64,000 bases of DNA from Cepaea nemoralis (GCA_014155875.1 JACEFZ010021756.1:1-64000); one strand, 5' to 3'. Numbered from the stretch's first letter, positions 42,753 to 54,422 are shown. A program made the numbers and translations. The notes: generated by a model from the letters alone, not told the origin.

Positions 42753-44035
42753 GATTCTGTAACTGTTCCTTTTTCACCAATGTATCATACATATAGATAC
42801 GATTGTCAAAGGATATGATGTGCACCACTACAAACTAACGTTTTGGAAATTAATATTGCCATATGTGCATGGGAAATATTCTGACGTCACCAGCCATAAT
42901 GGAATAAATTATATGATTAGCTAACACATTTTTGCCGTCTTTATATCACACATTGTAAATGAATAGACTGCATTTTCCCCCCTATATACTTTTAATGGAA
43001 CGGCACATTGCCTACGTTATTAATAGTTAGAACTATTATAACTTTATCATAACGGCTTATAATACAGAAATGGAGAGGCAGAAAGGCAGATGAGAGAGTT
43101 GATGAGAGAGACAGCGTGAGGGGAAAGATAAACATTAACTTATATCTTAACGCCGTGCATTTTACAGATAGGTTAAGTCGAATGAGTGCAAATCTTTAAT
43201 GCTGTGCAAATATCCATCCGCCCTCCTTCCCCACTACCCCTTCTTTTATGGGTGATTTGATGTTTAAAGGTGATTTTAAATTAAATTTAAAACAGCATAA
43301 AAAAGCATAAAATGTGTCTTCCTGATTCCCTCATTACATGCGTTCTTCACAATAAATGAGGCTTAACTCAACGAATGGAAAAAGCTTTTAACTGTTAGAG
43401 TTTCCATGAACATGTTTTATAAAGTGATAATTATTTCCATAAACTAGTTTAATATAAACAGTTTTATTAGCCGGAATGTGGATATTCAGAAAAAAATAAA
43501 TACATTAAAAAACAGGTGGCATTTCTAGGAAACAAAACAAACAAATAAGATTGGAATGAAAGGGAGATGTTGGAAGAAATACACAATAGCAAATATTGTG
43601 GCCACAAAAAGAAGACAGGATAGTCTTATAACAATCATACTGGAATAAAAAGTTAAAGATGGCACAATTAGAGTTTGGCAGCTATATAAGTGGGGAGACA
43701 GTATAAAGAGACGTACGAACAGCGGTCATTCGGAATATACCACAAGAAGGAGAAACAGACAGTGTTGAAGGTCCACTACAGATATATTTCTTTGGGAATG
43801 ATTGAATGCTTATTTAATTGATTATTTACACTTATTAATGTCCTGTCCATGTAATAGTTAGTAAACGGGTCATTTTGCTTTAGCTTTTCCACCTTTGCCC
43901 TTACTTGCGACAGAATGCTCGTTCATATTTAAATGTTGTACATTTTTACAAAGAACAGACTTATCTATTACTGACCATGCAGACATGCTAATCGAGTGCT
44001 GACCACTTACACAAACTCACTTATTAGGGACTCGG
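42753..44035. other. Unassigned AT-rich DNA
   Basis: No gene supported. At 43970-44010 CTGACCATGCAGACATGCTA and ATCGAGT resemble a stray unit of the 27-bp array that begins near 44520. Confidence 0.45.
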
Positions 44036-44139
44036 ACTTTCCGTTCACGAAGGCAATTTTTTCGGAGACTTCTGGAAATTGTCGCTGGAGCTACGGAGTT
44101 CATGCTCTGTGCGACGCTTTCAGCAAGGCGCTCTGTGGA

Positions 44140-44198
<59 letters not shown>

Positions 44199-44225
44199 GA
44201 ACGATATGGGATAAATCTCGATGCA
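44036..44225 (+). mobile_element. SINE-A copy 4 with internal CAA expansion
   Basis: TTTCGGAGACTTCTGGAAAT, GTCGCTGGAGCTACGGAGTT and TTTCAGCAAGGCGCTCTGTG. The position normally reading GGAAAGATACCGAGC then becomes a run of about 19 CAA units (44140-44198), followed by GATATGGGATAAATC. The expansion lies inside the SINE. Confidence 0.85.
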
Positions 44226-44255
44226 AAGATGTCCATAATCTCACCTTTAAACCAC

Positions 44256-44414
44256 ATTTCTTCTTCTTCCTCTTCTTCTTCGCCATTCTCCCATATTCTT
44301 TTGTTTTGGACGTATTTGCTTTGGTGACAGTTGACAGCAGTGCTGCGATATTTGCGCCTTTCAACCGACACGTCCGACTTCTACGGGCGTTTGTTGACCG
44401 GATTATCCTTCCTG
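44256..44414 (-). mobile_element. SINE-B copy 6
   Basis: Antisense copy, left tail of TTC units, core with GACAGTTGACAGCAGTGCTG, CCGACACGTCCGACTTCTAC and GGGCGTTTGTTGACCGG. Flanks TTTAAACCACATTT and GGTAAACCTCGATTT suggest a decayed target duplication. Confidence 0.82.
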
Positions 44415-44519
44415 GTAAACCTCGATTTAAACTTATGACTGCCCTATGACCTTACATACAGACTAACCGATCTAAGAACATTAAAACAGAACTACCAACC
44501 TGCTGTTCGTGTTGACATA

Positions 44520-46975
44520 TTAATGTATTACTGGCCAAGTCTGACCATACAGGCATCGTAATCGAGTCTGACCATCTAAACCAGTGGTTCTCAAACGGTG
44601 GGGAATTCCCCCCCCCCCCCGGGAGGGGGGGGGGAGGAGAGAGATTTTAGGGTTTCCGGAGGGTGGGGGAGGATGAAGATTATTTCAAGATCGCGTTAAT
44701 ACATGAACCGATTAATTGATATTGTTTTTCCCTCCATAATTTACGGTTCTGTAATCCTCGACCTTCTGATATTCATCTTATAACTTAAGTAGACCCACAA
44801 ATCACGTTTTATGTAGACGTCTAAACTTGTTCTAGTATGTGTTTTTAAAGTTAGCTTCCAATTTTACGTATACTATGTAGGGGCAGGGTGGAGGAGTGGA
44901 GGGGGGAATTTATAGGGAGGAAATACGAAAGGGGAGGAATGGCATTCTCAACATATGGTGAAAGAGGGCATGGGCCAAAACAGGTTGAGAACCACTGATC
45001 TAGACACCCTAACCAAGTCTGACCATATAGACAGACTAACCCAATCTCATTATACAGACAGACTAACTCAGTCTCACGATACAGACTAACCCAGTCTCAC
45101 TATATAGACATCGTAACCCAGTCTCACCATATAGACAGATTACCCTGTCTCACAATATAGACATCCTAACCCAGTCTCACCATATAGTTATTCTAACTCC
45201 AGTCTCACCATATAGTTATCCTAACCCAGTCTCACCATATAGTTATCCTAACCCAGTCTCACCATATAGTTATCCTAACTCAGGCTCTCCATATAGACAG
45301 GTTAACCCAGTTTCGCCATATATACATCCTAACCCAGTCTCACCATAAAGACATCCTAACCCAGTCTGACCATATAGACAGACATAACCCAGTCTCACCA
45401 TATAGACATCCTAACTCAGTCTCACCATATAGACATCCTAACCCAGTGTCACCATATAGACAGACTAACCCATTCTCACCATACAGACAGACTAACCCAG
45501 TCTCACTATATAGACATCGCACCCCTGTCTCACTATATAGACATCGCAACCCAGTCTCACTATATAGACATCGCAACCCAGTCTCACTATATAGACAGAG
45601 TAACCCAGTCTCACCATATAGACATCCTAACCCAGTCTCACCATATAGACATCCTAACCCAGTCTCACCATATAGACATCCTAACCCAGTCTCACCATAT
45701 AGACATCCTAACCCAGTCTCACCATATAGACATCCTAACCCAGTCTCACTATATAGACATCCTAACCCAGTCTCACCATATAGACATCCTAACTCAGCCT
45801 CACCATATAGACATCCTAACCCAGTCTCACTATATAGACATCCTAACTCAGTCTCACCATATAGACATTCTAACCCAGTCTCACTATATAGACATCCTAA
45901 CCCAGTCTCACTATATAGACATCCTAACTCAGTCTCACTATATAGACATCGCAACCCAGTCTCACTATATAGACATCCTAACTCAGTCTCACTATATAGA
46001 CATCGCAACCCAGTCTCACTATATAGAAATCGCAACCCAGTCTCACTATATAGACAGAGTAACCCAGTCTCACCATATAGACATCCTAACCCAGTCTCAC
46101 CATATAGACATCCTAACCCAGTCTCACCATATAGACATCCTAACCCAGTCTCACCATATAGACATCCTAACTCAGTCTCACTATATAGACATCGCAACCC
46201 TGTCTCACTATATAGACATCGCAACCCTGTCTCACTATATAGACATCGAAACCCAGTCTCACTATATAGACATCGCAACCCAGTCTCACTATACAGACAT
46301 CGCAACCCTGTCTCACTATATAGACATCGCAACCCAGTCTCACTATATAGACAGACTAACCCAGTCTCACCATATAGACATCCTAACCCAGTCTCACCAT
46401 ATAGACATTCTAACCCAGTCTCACCATATAGACATCCTAACCCAGTCTCACCATATAGACAATCCTAACCCAGTCTCACCATATAGACATCCTAACTCAG
46501 TCTCATCATATAGACATCCTAACCCAGTCTCACCATATAGAAAGACTAACTCAGTCTCATCATATAGACATCCTAACCCAGTCTCGCTATATAGACAGAC
46601 TAACCCAGTGTCACCATATAGACAGACTAACCCATTCTCACTATATAGACATCGCAACCCTGTCTCACTATATAGACATCGCAACCCTGTCTCACTATAT
46701 AGACATCGCAACCCAGTCTCACTATATAGACATTGCAACCCTGTCTCACTATGTAGACATCGTAACCCAGTCTCACCATATAGACATCCTAACCCAGTCT
46801 CACCATATAGACAGACTAACCCAGTCTCACCATATAGACATCCTAACCCAGTCTCACGACACAGACATCCTAACCTAGTCTCACCATATAGACATCCTAA
46901 CTCAGTCTCACCATATAGACATCCAAACCTAGTCTCACCATATAGACAGAATAACCCAGTCTCACCATACAAGAC
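44520..46975. repeat. 27-bp satellite-like array, ~73 units, split by a hAT MITE
   Basis: Unit CAGTCTCACCATATAGACAT plus CCTAACC, with main variants CATCCTAACCC, CATCGCAACCC and CAGACTAACCC. Core 45001-46975; degenerate units at 44520-44581 lie left of the hAT MITE. 27 bp is a codon multiple, so both strands stay open for over 300 codons. A one-base insertion at about 46459 ends the long frames. The variants repeat in blocks: the GAGTAACC variant recurs 459 bp (17 units) apart at 45598 and 46057. Not a protein gene. Confidence 0.97.
44582..44997. mobile_element. hAT MITE copy 2 with 8-bp TSD
   Basis: 416 bp with termini CAGTGGTTCTCAAA and GGTTGAGAACCACTG. TSD ATCTAAAC (44574-44581) versus ATCTAGAC (44998-45005), 7 of 8. 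Homologous to 18408-18871 along its length, but with one instead of three G-rich motifs at the right. Opposed C and G runs (about 44608-44632) form a near-palindrome at the left. Confidence 0.94.
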
Positions 46976-47264
46976 AGACAAACCGATTACCAAGAACGCC
47001 TCAACATACTCCCACACAATTAGCACGTAATCACCTGACATTTCAGCGCATATATTAACACTTCACCGGGGTGAAGTCGCTGACACAAGTTCAGAAACAG
47101 ACTGACTTTAATCACTCTGTGGCTGGCCAGTGCTAACACGGAGAACTTTGGCCTACTCACGTCTGAGTTTACCGACCATTTTCTGTCGTCGCTATCTGGA
47201 ACAATTGTCCTCACACAACGTGTACAAATATTTCAATATTTGCAACATGCCTAAGTACATAAAT

Positions 47265-47500
47265 AAGTAAAGGACCCTGTTAAATGCCTTAAGGTTATCG
47301 GGTATATTGTGCTAGACCCATATCTATATACACTGATTGGCACTCGGAGGTGATGTGACAGGTATCACACCTACTGCCATTTCCACAATTTCCTGATTCC
47401 CAGGTCGATTTGGGAGGCCAAGTCACTAAATAAAATCCGCGTCGATGCCGAAGGAACCTAAGGCCATCAGATCGGCAGGTAGGCACTCTCTAGGCTAGGG
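47265..47500 (-). mobile_element. SINE-F copy 9
   Basis: AAAGGACCCTGTTAAATGCC, TGTGCTAGACCCATATCTAT, TTGGCACTCGGAGGTGATGT and CCTGATTCCCAGGTCGATTT are the antisense family blocks. The tRNA-like head near 47430-47490 is decayed. Confidence 0.75.
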
Positions 47501-48145
47501 ATATAGTTATGTCAGATGTTAACACACCAAATCGTGGTGTAGGCAGTAAATAAAAGGAAACTTTTCAGTGCTTATTTTCATATCACATAGTGTTAACATA
47601 ACATCTCGGAGTACATATGTTTCAAGATGTACACAAACATCGCATAGTGTATTTAGTTCCTACTGTTAACATATTATCTCGGGTATAACTTTGGTCTAAT
47701 TTTAACACAATATCTCTGGATATAATTATTTCCTCTTGTTCCGAGAAGAGGAAAAGGCCATACAATGCTATAAACCTGTTTATGTAGATATTTACAATCC
47801 GTTTTGTTTCATATAAAGAATTCGGTTTTCGTTGTTCACATAGGAAAGAATATTTTCCTAATGATGTAAATTGTCGGACATTCACAGAAGTGGTGATCTG
47901 TTAGTCACCATTCTGAGTATTGGTCTTTTAAATTGGGATTTTGTATGTGAAATGGTTAAACGTAATCTGAGGATAATGAACTTCCTCCTCCGCTCTCTTG
48001 GCCCGAGGTGGTGGGTCAGATGCTTGCGTAATTCAGATAAGGAAGGAAAGAAAATAGAATGTCCCGTCATGTTACAGATCTCGTGTAGTTGGAAGTCGTG
48101 GTGACCGTTATAATCTGATACCCTGGCAAAATGAAACTTTAAAAC

Positions 48146-48205
<60 letters not shown>

Positions 48206-49289
48206 AATGCAACCTGCAATATAATTGAAGTTTTAAAAAAAATATCTTGGGTAGTCTAAAGTGTGTACCAATACAAGTTGTGGGAAAGTAATGCAGCCGG
48301 CTCTATATTGACAACAACATTCATCAAATGCCCATTGGTCTGTAACAAAATTGGCTAACACCAAATACCCTATTGGCTGCCAGGAGTTGAAAATTGTCAT
48401 TCATTTGTTTACATTTTCATAAATGGATGCGGGGTTAAAGAAAATCACCACATTAATTTGTTTTTACCAATAAATTAATGCGAAATAACAAATCTAGATT
48501 TATGGTGGGATGACAGGTTCGAAAATCTTCATTTCGGGCAGAACATCCTGACAATAACAAGATTATTAGTCTAAATTATGTATCTGTCTCTTTCGCCTGC
48601 ACGCAATCTTAAGCTGGGTCTGATTGTCAAGTTGTCAATGCGGATTCAACGTGACTTTAAACATTAATTTATTATACAAACTTCATTAAATGTAGTTTTT
48701 CCTTTGAGAGACGTTGCTTCAATTCTTTTTTCCCCCCAGCACAGTTCAAAGCGTCTTGAGGCACTTGACAAAGTCTATTCATATAACTTGCAGTAGAACC
48801 TCAAGTTTTCCCCTTCTATCTTTCCCATCGTCATTCTTCCAGCGCTCTTAAACCAAAATATTCCTGCATGCCTCGTTCAACAACACCATTAGTTCTGCAA
48901 CATTGGCACTACTAGCAGAGCCAACATAAAGAGATCTCTTTGAAGATCGTTCATTCTACACACGCAAGTATTCTCATTTATCATTATAAATGCTCCCGGC
49001 TTCTCACCTACAGGAGTCAGCCTGTCAGTTTTGTGTTGTCAACAACGTGTACCAGGGACGTTGCAATAGCCAGGAGCCCGGCTCGTTTCTGTGTAATTTT
49101 TATGTTGCGATTTGCCTGGGTGGTTATACCGTTGGAAAAACAGACCAAAAGGCGGCAGTCGGTAGTCGGAGTCACGTGTAACCTCTTTCGGTTTTCCCGC
49201 CTTTGTTACTGAAGACAAATATATTTGTTACATGGCAGAGCTGGCGCGTTAGGGGAGTTAATAGGGGAATGCGCAGATAATGTCATGGA
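47501..49289. other. Unassigned; one AAAG repeat
   Basis: Contains the AAAG tract listed separately. Open frames at 47871-48104 and 48940-49212 have no motif. No SINE or LINE recognised. Confidence 0.4.
48146..48207. repeat. AAAG tetranucleotide repeat
   Basis: About 15 perfect units. Confidence 0.97.
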
Positions 49290-49410
49290 TATGGTCGGAT
49301 GGTTATTAGGTTCGTCGCCTGTTAAGTGAGGTACATACTGGCCATCTATGTCTCCGTTCATTCAGGCCTAGAAAGGGCGGTGCTCCTATCAGATCGCAGA
49401 CCCACAGCAA
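49290..49410 (+). mobile_element. Dispersed repeat J, copy 3
   Basis: GGTTCGTCGCCTGTTAAGTG, GGCCATCTATGTCTCCGTTC and ATTCAGGCCTAGAAAG, matching 8165-8290. Confidence 0.5.
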
Positions 49411-49750
49411 GAACTGCTTCGAGGCAATGTTTCCTGTTATAAATTTGTTATTATATGGTTGCACCTAATAATTTGCGAGCTCTGGTAACACACTGGCTAA
49501 CACCCTTGCCTACCACGGGCACTATAGTAATGTTTTCGAAACCTCACCGGGAATTGATTTGTTACAGTGAGTTGTGCTCACATTTGCACTCAACCTAGCA
49601 ACTATGGATAACACGAACTGTCATGGGAAGTGCAAGCGACCGGTGCGATATTCGCTACATCACCCACCGAGAGCCGAACGGCCTATGCAGTGTGGATTGA
49701 GCACCAAATACCAACTAGCCTCAATGTGTTCAAACGGGTCCTTTATTTTA

Positions 49751-49996
49751 CTAGGGTAAGTTAATAAGTAAGTCACAAATGGCTGTAGAAAAGTAACTAA
49801 TTATGAAACTTGAAACCGGTTTATTTTTATACATACATTGCCCCTTTATTTCTCAATATAATTTCCACCAACATTGAAGCACTTATCCCATCGTTTTATA
49901 AGTCCTGCCAAAACCGGCTGCATAAATCTGCGCGCCCTGTTTTCACTTAAATGCCATCCCACAGAACTGTGTGACTTACTTATTGACTAGCCCTCG
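49751..49996 (-). mobile_element. 246-bp mariner remnant with TIRs and TA target
   Basis: Inverted termini CTAGGGTAAGTTAATAAGTA at left and, antisense, CGAGGGCTAGTCAATAAGTA at right. Both edges are flanked by TA (49749-49750 and 49997-49998). The minus strand keeps the transposase C-terminus AGLIKRWDKCFNVGGNYIEK and stop. The catalytic core is gone, so it is a MITE-like deletion derivative. Confidence 0.92.
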
Positions 49997-50090
49997 TAAC
50001 TTTTTCTGCCCAACTATGCACCGCTTTACGGGAAATCGCTAGGGGCTAAGTCCACTGAAAACCCACCTTGGCGGGAGACATTTCGCGAAT

Positions 50091-50325
50091 GACGCCGAAG
50101 TTGAATGTGAAGTGAAAACGTGGTTTAGAAAACAGGGCACGCAGTTCTATGCAGCCGGTTTGGGAGGACTGATAAAACGATGGGATAAGTGCATCAATGT
50201 TGGTAGGAAATTATGTTGAGAAATAAAGGGACAATGTATGTATAAAAATAAACTGGTTTCAAGTTGTTATCATAGTTAGTTATTTTTCTACAGCCTTTTG
50301 TGACTTACTTATTACCTTACCCTCG
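50091..50325 (+). mobile_element. Second mariner remnant, opposite orientation
   Basis: Plus strand reads DAEVECEVKTWFRKQGTQFY then AAGLGGLIKRWDKCINVG before a frameshift. The 3' terminus TTATTACCTTACCCTCG is followed by TA (50326-50327). Its last ~130 bp is a near inverted repeat of 49751-49890. Its own 5' end is missing. Confidence 0.9.
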
Positions 50326-50371
50326 TACTTACCGTTTAATTTAAATATACACAAGTCACTAACATAAATGA

Positions 50372-50515
50372 TGTTGGATAGACTGAGACAGTGGCATGGA
50401 GGAATATCATCAGCAGAAGACCAGTGACCGCAATTTGTGTTAAGAGACAGGAAAGCCTACATCAGCTGACAGGGTATTTGATGATAATGAAGATGATGAT
50501 GATTCGTAACACTTA
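50372..50515 (+). mobile_element. LINE 3' terminus fragment
   Basis: Translation MLDRLRQWHGGISSAEDQ then LRDRKAYIS matches the last part of the LINE tail seen at 55735 (RRWHRGIWSAELIQ). It ends in GATGATGATGAT (about 50484-50502). Confidence 0.75.
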
Positions 50516-50592
50516 AAGAAGATGTAAGTATGTCAATGTTGGGTGCAGAATTTAATTGCCATTTAATTTTTTTAAAGAACATAAAGGACCCT

Positions 50593-51137
50593 AAAGAACA
50601 AACATGTATCAATAACTACGAAGAAAGCACTTTACAACACAATCTTTCTAACAACAAACATGTATCAATAACTACTAAGAAAGCACTTTACAACACAATG
50701 TTCCTACCAACTCTATGTTACCGATGCCAAACCTGGACAATGACAGAAAAAGAGAAAAGAAAAATCACAACAATAGAAATGAGATTCCTGAGAAGAATAC
50801 TCAATGTATCTAGAAGGGATAAGATCAGAAATGAACGCACACACACAAAATCAGGACAAGTGGGGGTTACAGCTGCGCTAGATTTTATTAGAAGGCAGCA
50901 AGTCAAATAGTTTGGCCATGCAATTAGGTTACCAACTGACAGTATACCGCAACAAGCAATGATGTACAGGCCAGACGGACACAGAGGAAGAGGCCGACCA
51001 CGTAAAGGACGGACGCAGGGAATAACAGAGTCCATGGGAATATCGATACATGAAGCCCATAAGCGGGTACTCTCCCGCTGTTTATACTCCACCCCGACAC
51101 CGCAATGTACAAGAGAAACATGATGAGATGAGATGAG
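50593..51137 (+). mobile_element. 5'-truncated LINE with perfect 10-bp TSD
   Basis: Flanked by AAAGGACCCT (50583-50592 and 51138-51147). Encodes KALYNTMFLPTLCYRCQTWT, MTEKEKRKITTIEMRFLRRI and LNVSRRDKIRNER, then after a TAG stop at 50908 FGHAIRLPTDSIPQQAMMYR and GHRGRGRPRKGR. It ends in a GATGA tail. A ~60-bp segment at the 5' side (ATGTATCAATAACTAC) is duplicated. RTE-like by motif. Confidence 0.93.
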
Positions 51138-51259
51138 AAAGGACCCTTTCTTCGCTGTGATGGGGCTTCGAGACTGACTGGTTTTGTTCAAAATCACCAC
51201 CTGCAAAATGTCTCTCTTCCCAATGAAAGCAATAACCTAAACAACAGCAAATAATTAAA

Positions 51260-51445
51260 GTTAATTGCATGTCCTTTACAGAACGTTGCAGTCAACCCAA
51301 GCATTTTGTGGCTGTTTGTCACTTACGAGACACATTTTACATTCAGTAGTTTGTAATTACTTTCTGAAAGACCGACGCTCATACTGTCATAATGAGCGCA
51401 AGACTGTCTGCTTCTAAACCGTCTGCAGCTGATTTCGAACCCTCA
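51260..51445 (-). mobile_element. SINE-C copy 9
   Basis: Antisense tail TTGCATGTCCTTTACAGAAC, GCATTTTGTGGCTGTTTGTC and AGTAGTTTGTAATTACTTTC. Head with GATTTCGAACCCTCAGC (antisense B box). Confidence 0.8.
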
Positions 51446-51811
51446 GCGCGGAATGTGGAAAGGGGGGGGGGATAAAGTTTGAAACGCGTTCACTGCCCCT
51501 AAGACGCAGCGCAGGGTCCCCCTAACTAACATCCCCTCCCCCCCCCCCCCCTGTTATGCGTTATTACTGCATCCTTCCCTGTCTGTTCTAGACCTCATGG
51601 CCATGTGTTCCATTCACAGACTGTTATTATTGTAACCCCCTCTAACCCAGTCAGATTCTGATGTAATGTAATTGCTGCCTGAAACAGAAGCATGCAGTAA
51701 AACTATGTGATGTATGCCCTAACTAAAGAAGACATGGCGAGGTAATTGGCTTGAAGGTTTCAAAGGGTTTTGTGGTGGTGGGGGGGGGGGGAGAAACAAT
51801 AAAAATACAGT
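51446..51811. repeat. G- and C-run rich segment
   Basis: Runs of 10 G at about 51463, 17 C near 51536-51552 and 13 G near 51779-51791. No gene between them. Confidence 0.75.
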
Positions 51812-52285
51812 TTGCAGATGTTGCCTTGCTAAGGACGTTATGTACTGTTCATTCCCGTTTTAAGATGTAAAGTTGTCTTGCTAAGGACAGTATGTACTGA
51901 TCATTCCTGTTTTAAGTTGTAGATGTTGTTTTGTTTAAGGATCTTATGCATTGGTCATTCCCGTTTTAAGATGTCGATGTTGCCTTGCTAAAGACATTAT
52001 GTACTGGTCATTCCTGTTTTAAGTTGTAGAGGTTGTCTTGGTAAGGACATTATGTTCTGGTCATTCCTGTGTAAAGGTGTAGATGTTGTCTTGCTAAGGA
52101 TATTATATTCTGGTTATTCCTGTTTTAAAGGTAAGTATCTTGCTAAGGACCTTATGCATTGGTCATTCCTGTTTTGAGTTGTAGATGCTGTCTTGCTAAG
52201 GACATTACGTACTGGTCATTCCTGTGTAAAGGTGTAGATGTTGTCTTGCTAAGAACCTTATGCATTGGTCATTCCTGTTTTAACG
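51812..52285. repeat. ~52-bp minisatellite, 9 copies
   Basis: Unit with GTTGTCTTGCTAAGGACATT, ATGTACTGGTCATTCCTGTT and TTAAGTTGTAGAT. Nine diverged units, with GTGTAAAGG and TTTTAAG sub-types alternating. Confidence 0.95.
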
Positions 52286-52849
52286 CCACTAACCGACAAT
52301 GCCCTTAATTCTCATTGTCTTTTCAACAGCCTAACAATGTCAGTACCCCTTCACAGCCAGGTGCCTCGGACCCATTCCTCAGCCTAATTTTGAACCAATT
52401 ACGTCGGCCAGGAATGTCCAGCCCTTCAGTGAAAAAGATATCTCAGGGACTGAGCTATATACATTCGACATGTTACACCCAATTTCACGAAATGGCATCG
52501 TTTCTCTCCCCTGGCTGTAAATCCAATTCTAGCTTCTAACCAAATCATGAAGGACACGCTTTTCAAATGGACAAGTGAAGATGGGCAGTTCCCCAGCGGT
52601 GTACACGGTAGTGTTCTTCCATAGATCAGTGTCGTCTCTATTCTTGATAACTTCGACCGCTGGTCATCTTCCATATCATTCTACCAACCCATCAAGCATT
52701 GTCTCGGCTTGTTTAGCTGCGTTGTCGTAGAGTGCTTGCATGCAGGCTCTGTGATCAAGGGTTCGAAATTGATTTCGGCTCCCTGGATATTATTATTATT
52801 TGTTTTTTAAACAACCTAAGTAAAGAACATGCCATAATGCGCATTGGAC
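52286..52849. other. Unassigned
   Basis: A plus frame (52315-52539) and a minus frame (52426-52674) overlap without motif. No gene called. Confidence 0.4.
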
Positions 52850-53097
52850 ATGTAAAGTTACTTGCATATCCTTTACAGGGCGTCGCAGTCAGCACCAGCA
52901 TTTTGTGCTATTGTGATCTGTTGGCAAGTTTACGTTCAGTAATTTGCCATTGCTTGTTGAACGACCGGCACCAATAACAATTCATAAAAATCTAACGCAA
53001 CACGGTCTGCTGCCAATCGCGCGCATGTGTGTTTCGAACGCGGGTATGCGGGATCACGAACCGCGTCCGTAACGCCTTCGCCACGGAGCTGGCGGAC
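52850..53097 (-). mobile_element. SINE-C copy 10, full-length
   Basis: Antisense: TTGCATATCCTTTACAGGGC, AGTCAGCACCAGCATTTTGT, TTGGCAAGTTTACGTTCAGT, AATTTGCCATTGC, then TGTTTCGAACGCGGGTATGC and CGTAACGCCTTCGCCACGGA, the head. Near-complete and similar to 35785. Confidence 0.9.
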
Positions 53098-53225
53098 ATA
53101 TATTGCTAGATCCATATTGTATAATAGACCATTCAGCACTTGGTTGCTGATTAGCCCATAATGGCTAACAGGACATATCTTGGGAAGTAAAGGTTGCCGG
53201 TGCGATATTAACCACACCACCCCTC
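53098..53225. mobile_element. SINE-F fragments in both orientations
   Basis: Left piece antisense (TGCTAGATCCATATTGTATA, CATTCAGCACTTGGTTGCTG). Right piece sense (GGGAAGTAAAGGTTGCCGGT, AACCACACCACCCCTCGAG). Probably two broken copies or an inversion. Confidence 0.5.
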
Positions 53226-54422
53226 GAGAATTTACTGCAGCTGTCTGGAGCAGGGTGTGATAAAAGAACATATTTGCAATGGTTTGCCTGGTAACATTAC
53301 GTCGTCTTGTTCTTCTTGTTCTTGTTCTGCTGCTGCTGCTGCTGCTGTTGCTGTTCTTGTTCTTCTTCTATTGTTCATCATCCTCTGTCTACTCCTTCTG
53401 ATGCTCTTACTTGTTCTTGGTTATCCTGTGCTTTTAGTTCTTCTTGTATTTATGTTGTCTCTTCTTCTACTGACGTTGCCACTACTTCTTCTGTTGCTTC
53501 GCCTATAAAACTGTAATATATTTACATTTTGGTAATGAAACACAACTTTTCGAGCCTCAATGTTTTACAATATAAGATTTCTCTTGGTTCTTATTTATTG
53601 CTTTCAATTTCGTCTTCCCCGTTAGTTACTACTCTTATCATTGTTATACCTTCTGTCTCTAACAATTCAACCAACGTTACTCCAATTATTGCGTTATGTT
53701 TTAAATCTCAGACAATAGTTATGTTAACTCATGTTGATCTAGACATTTATTACTTTCAATCTACCAATGCCATGGAACGTTATCAGTTAAATAACACAAA
53801 CAAATTACCATCCCGACATTTGCTTCCTAAAGTCCGCCTGCCAAACGTTGGTTTTCCTTTCAACTTATTGAATACACCATTGCCGTTACAGTGAAAAGAG
53901 AGAACTCGAGCGAGTAACAAAGAACGAATTTTAACACATGGATGTGAATTCTCGACATTAGAATATCATTAAAGGAAAGAAAGAAAGAAAGATAGAAATT
54001 GGAACCACATACTTGAAATTTTACAGAAGAATGTTATGAATATTTTTGTGCAACCATAATGAGAAATCTAAATGATTTTCAAGAGGCCGGGATCATAGAA
54101 AACTTGTCGCAGTCACCGGAAGGCAGCAGTAAACAATACTTGTACGTTGATGAGAAAAGCTGTAACACGGCGTAACAACTGGAGCAGGGTGTAACAACAG
54201 GAACCAGAGGATGGATGGATAAAAGATACTAGACAATTTTGTATCATGGCACGCAACAAGCCAGTACATGAACTGATACCCTGCATTACGGGATCAAGGA
54301 ACCGCGGTAGGCTCAGTGGCTAGCACACACACCCCACCCCCGGCCCAATCGTTATGTGTTCGAATCCCATCCAGACGTGGATCTTGTTCAGTCACATGAT
54401 CTCCCAGGTTGTCTGAGGTGTA
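53226..54422. other. Unassigned; CTG/TTC-rich stretch
   Basis: 53300-53500 is rich in CTG and TTC triplets. A 121-codon plus frame at 53529-53894 has no recognised domain and no start or splice support, so no gene is called. Confidence 0.4.

Noticed and set aside
43470..43780. LINE-like reading near VWQLYKWGDSIKRRT
   Set aside because: Too short and without ordered motifs; left unassigned.
45340..46468. Open frames of 330 and 340 codons on opposite strands
   Set aside because: They are in-frame translations of the 27-bp tandem array, broken by a one-base insertion; no start context or splice evidence.
53529..53894. 121-codon plus-strand frame
   Set aside because: Low-complexity upstream and no recognised domain; AT-rich chance frame is likely.
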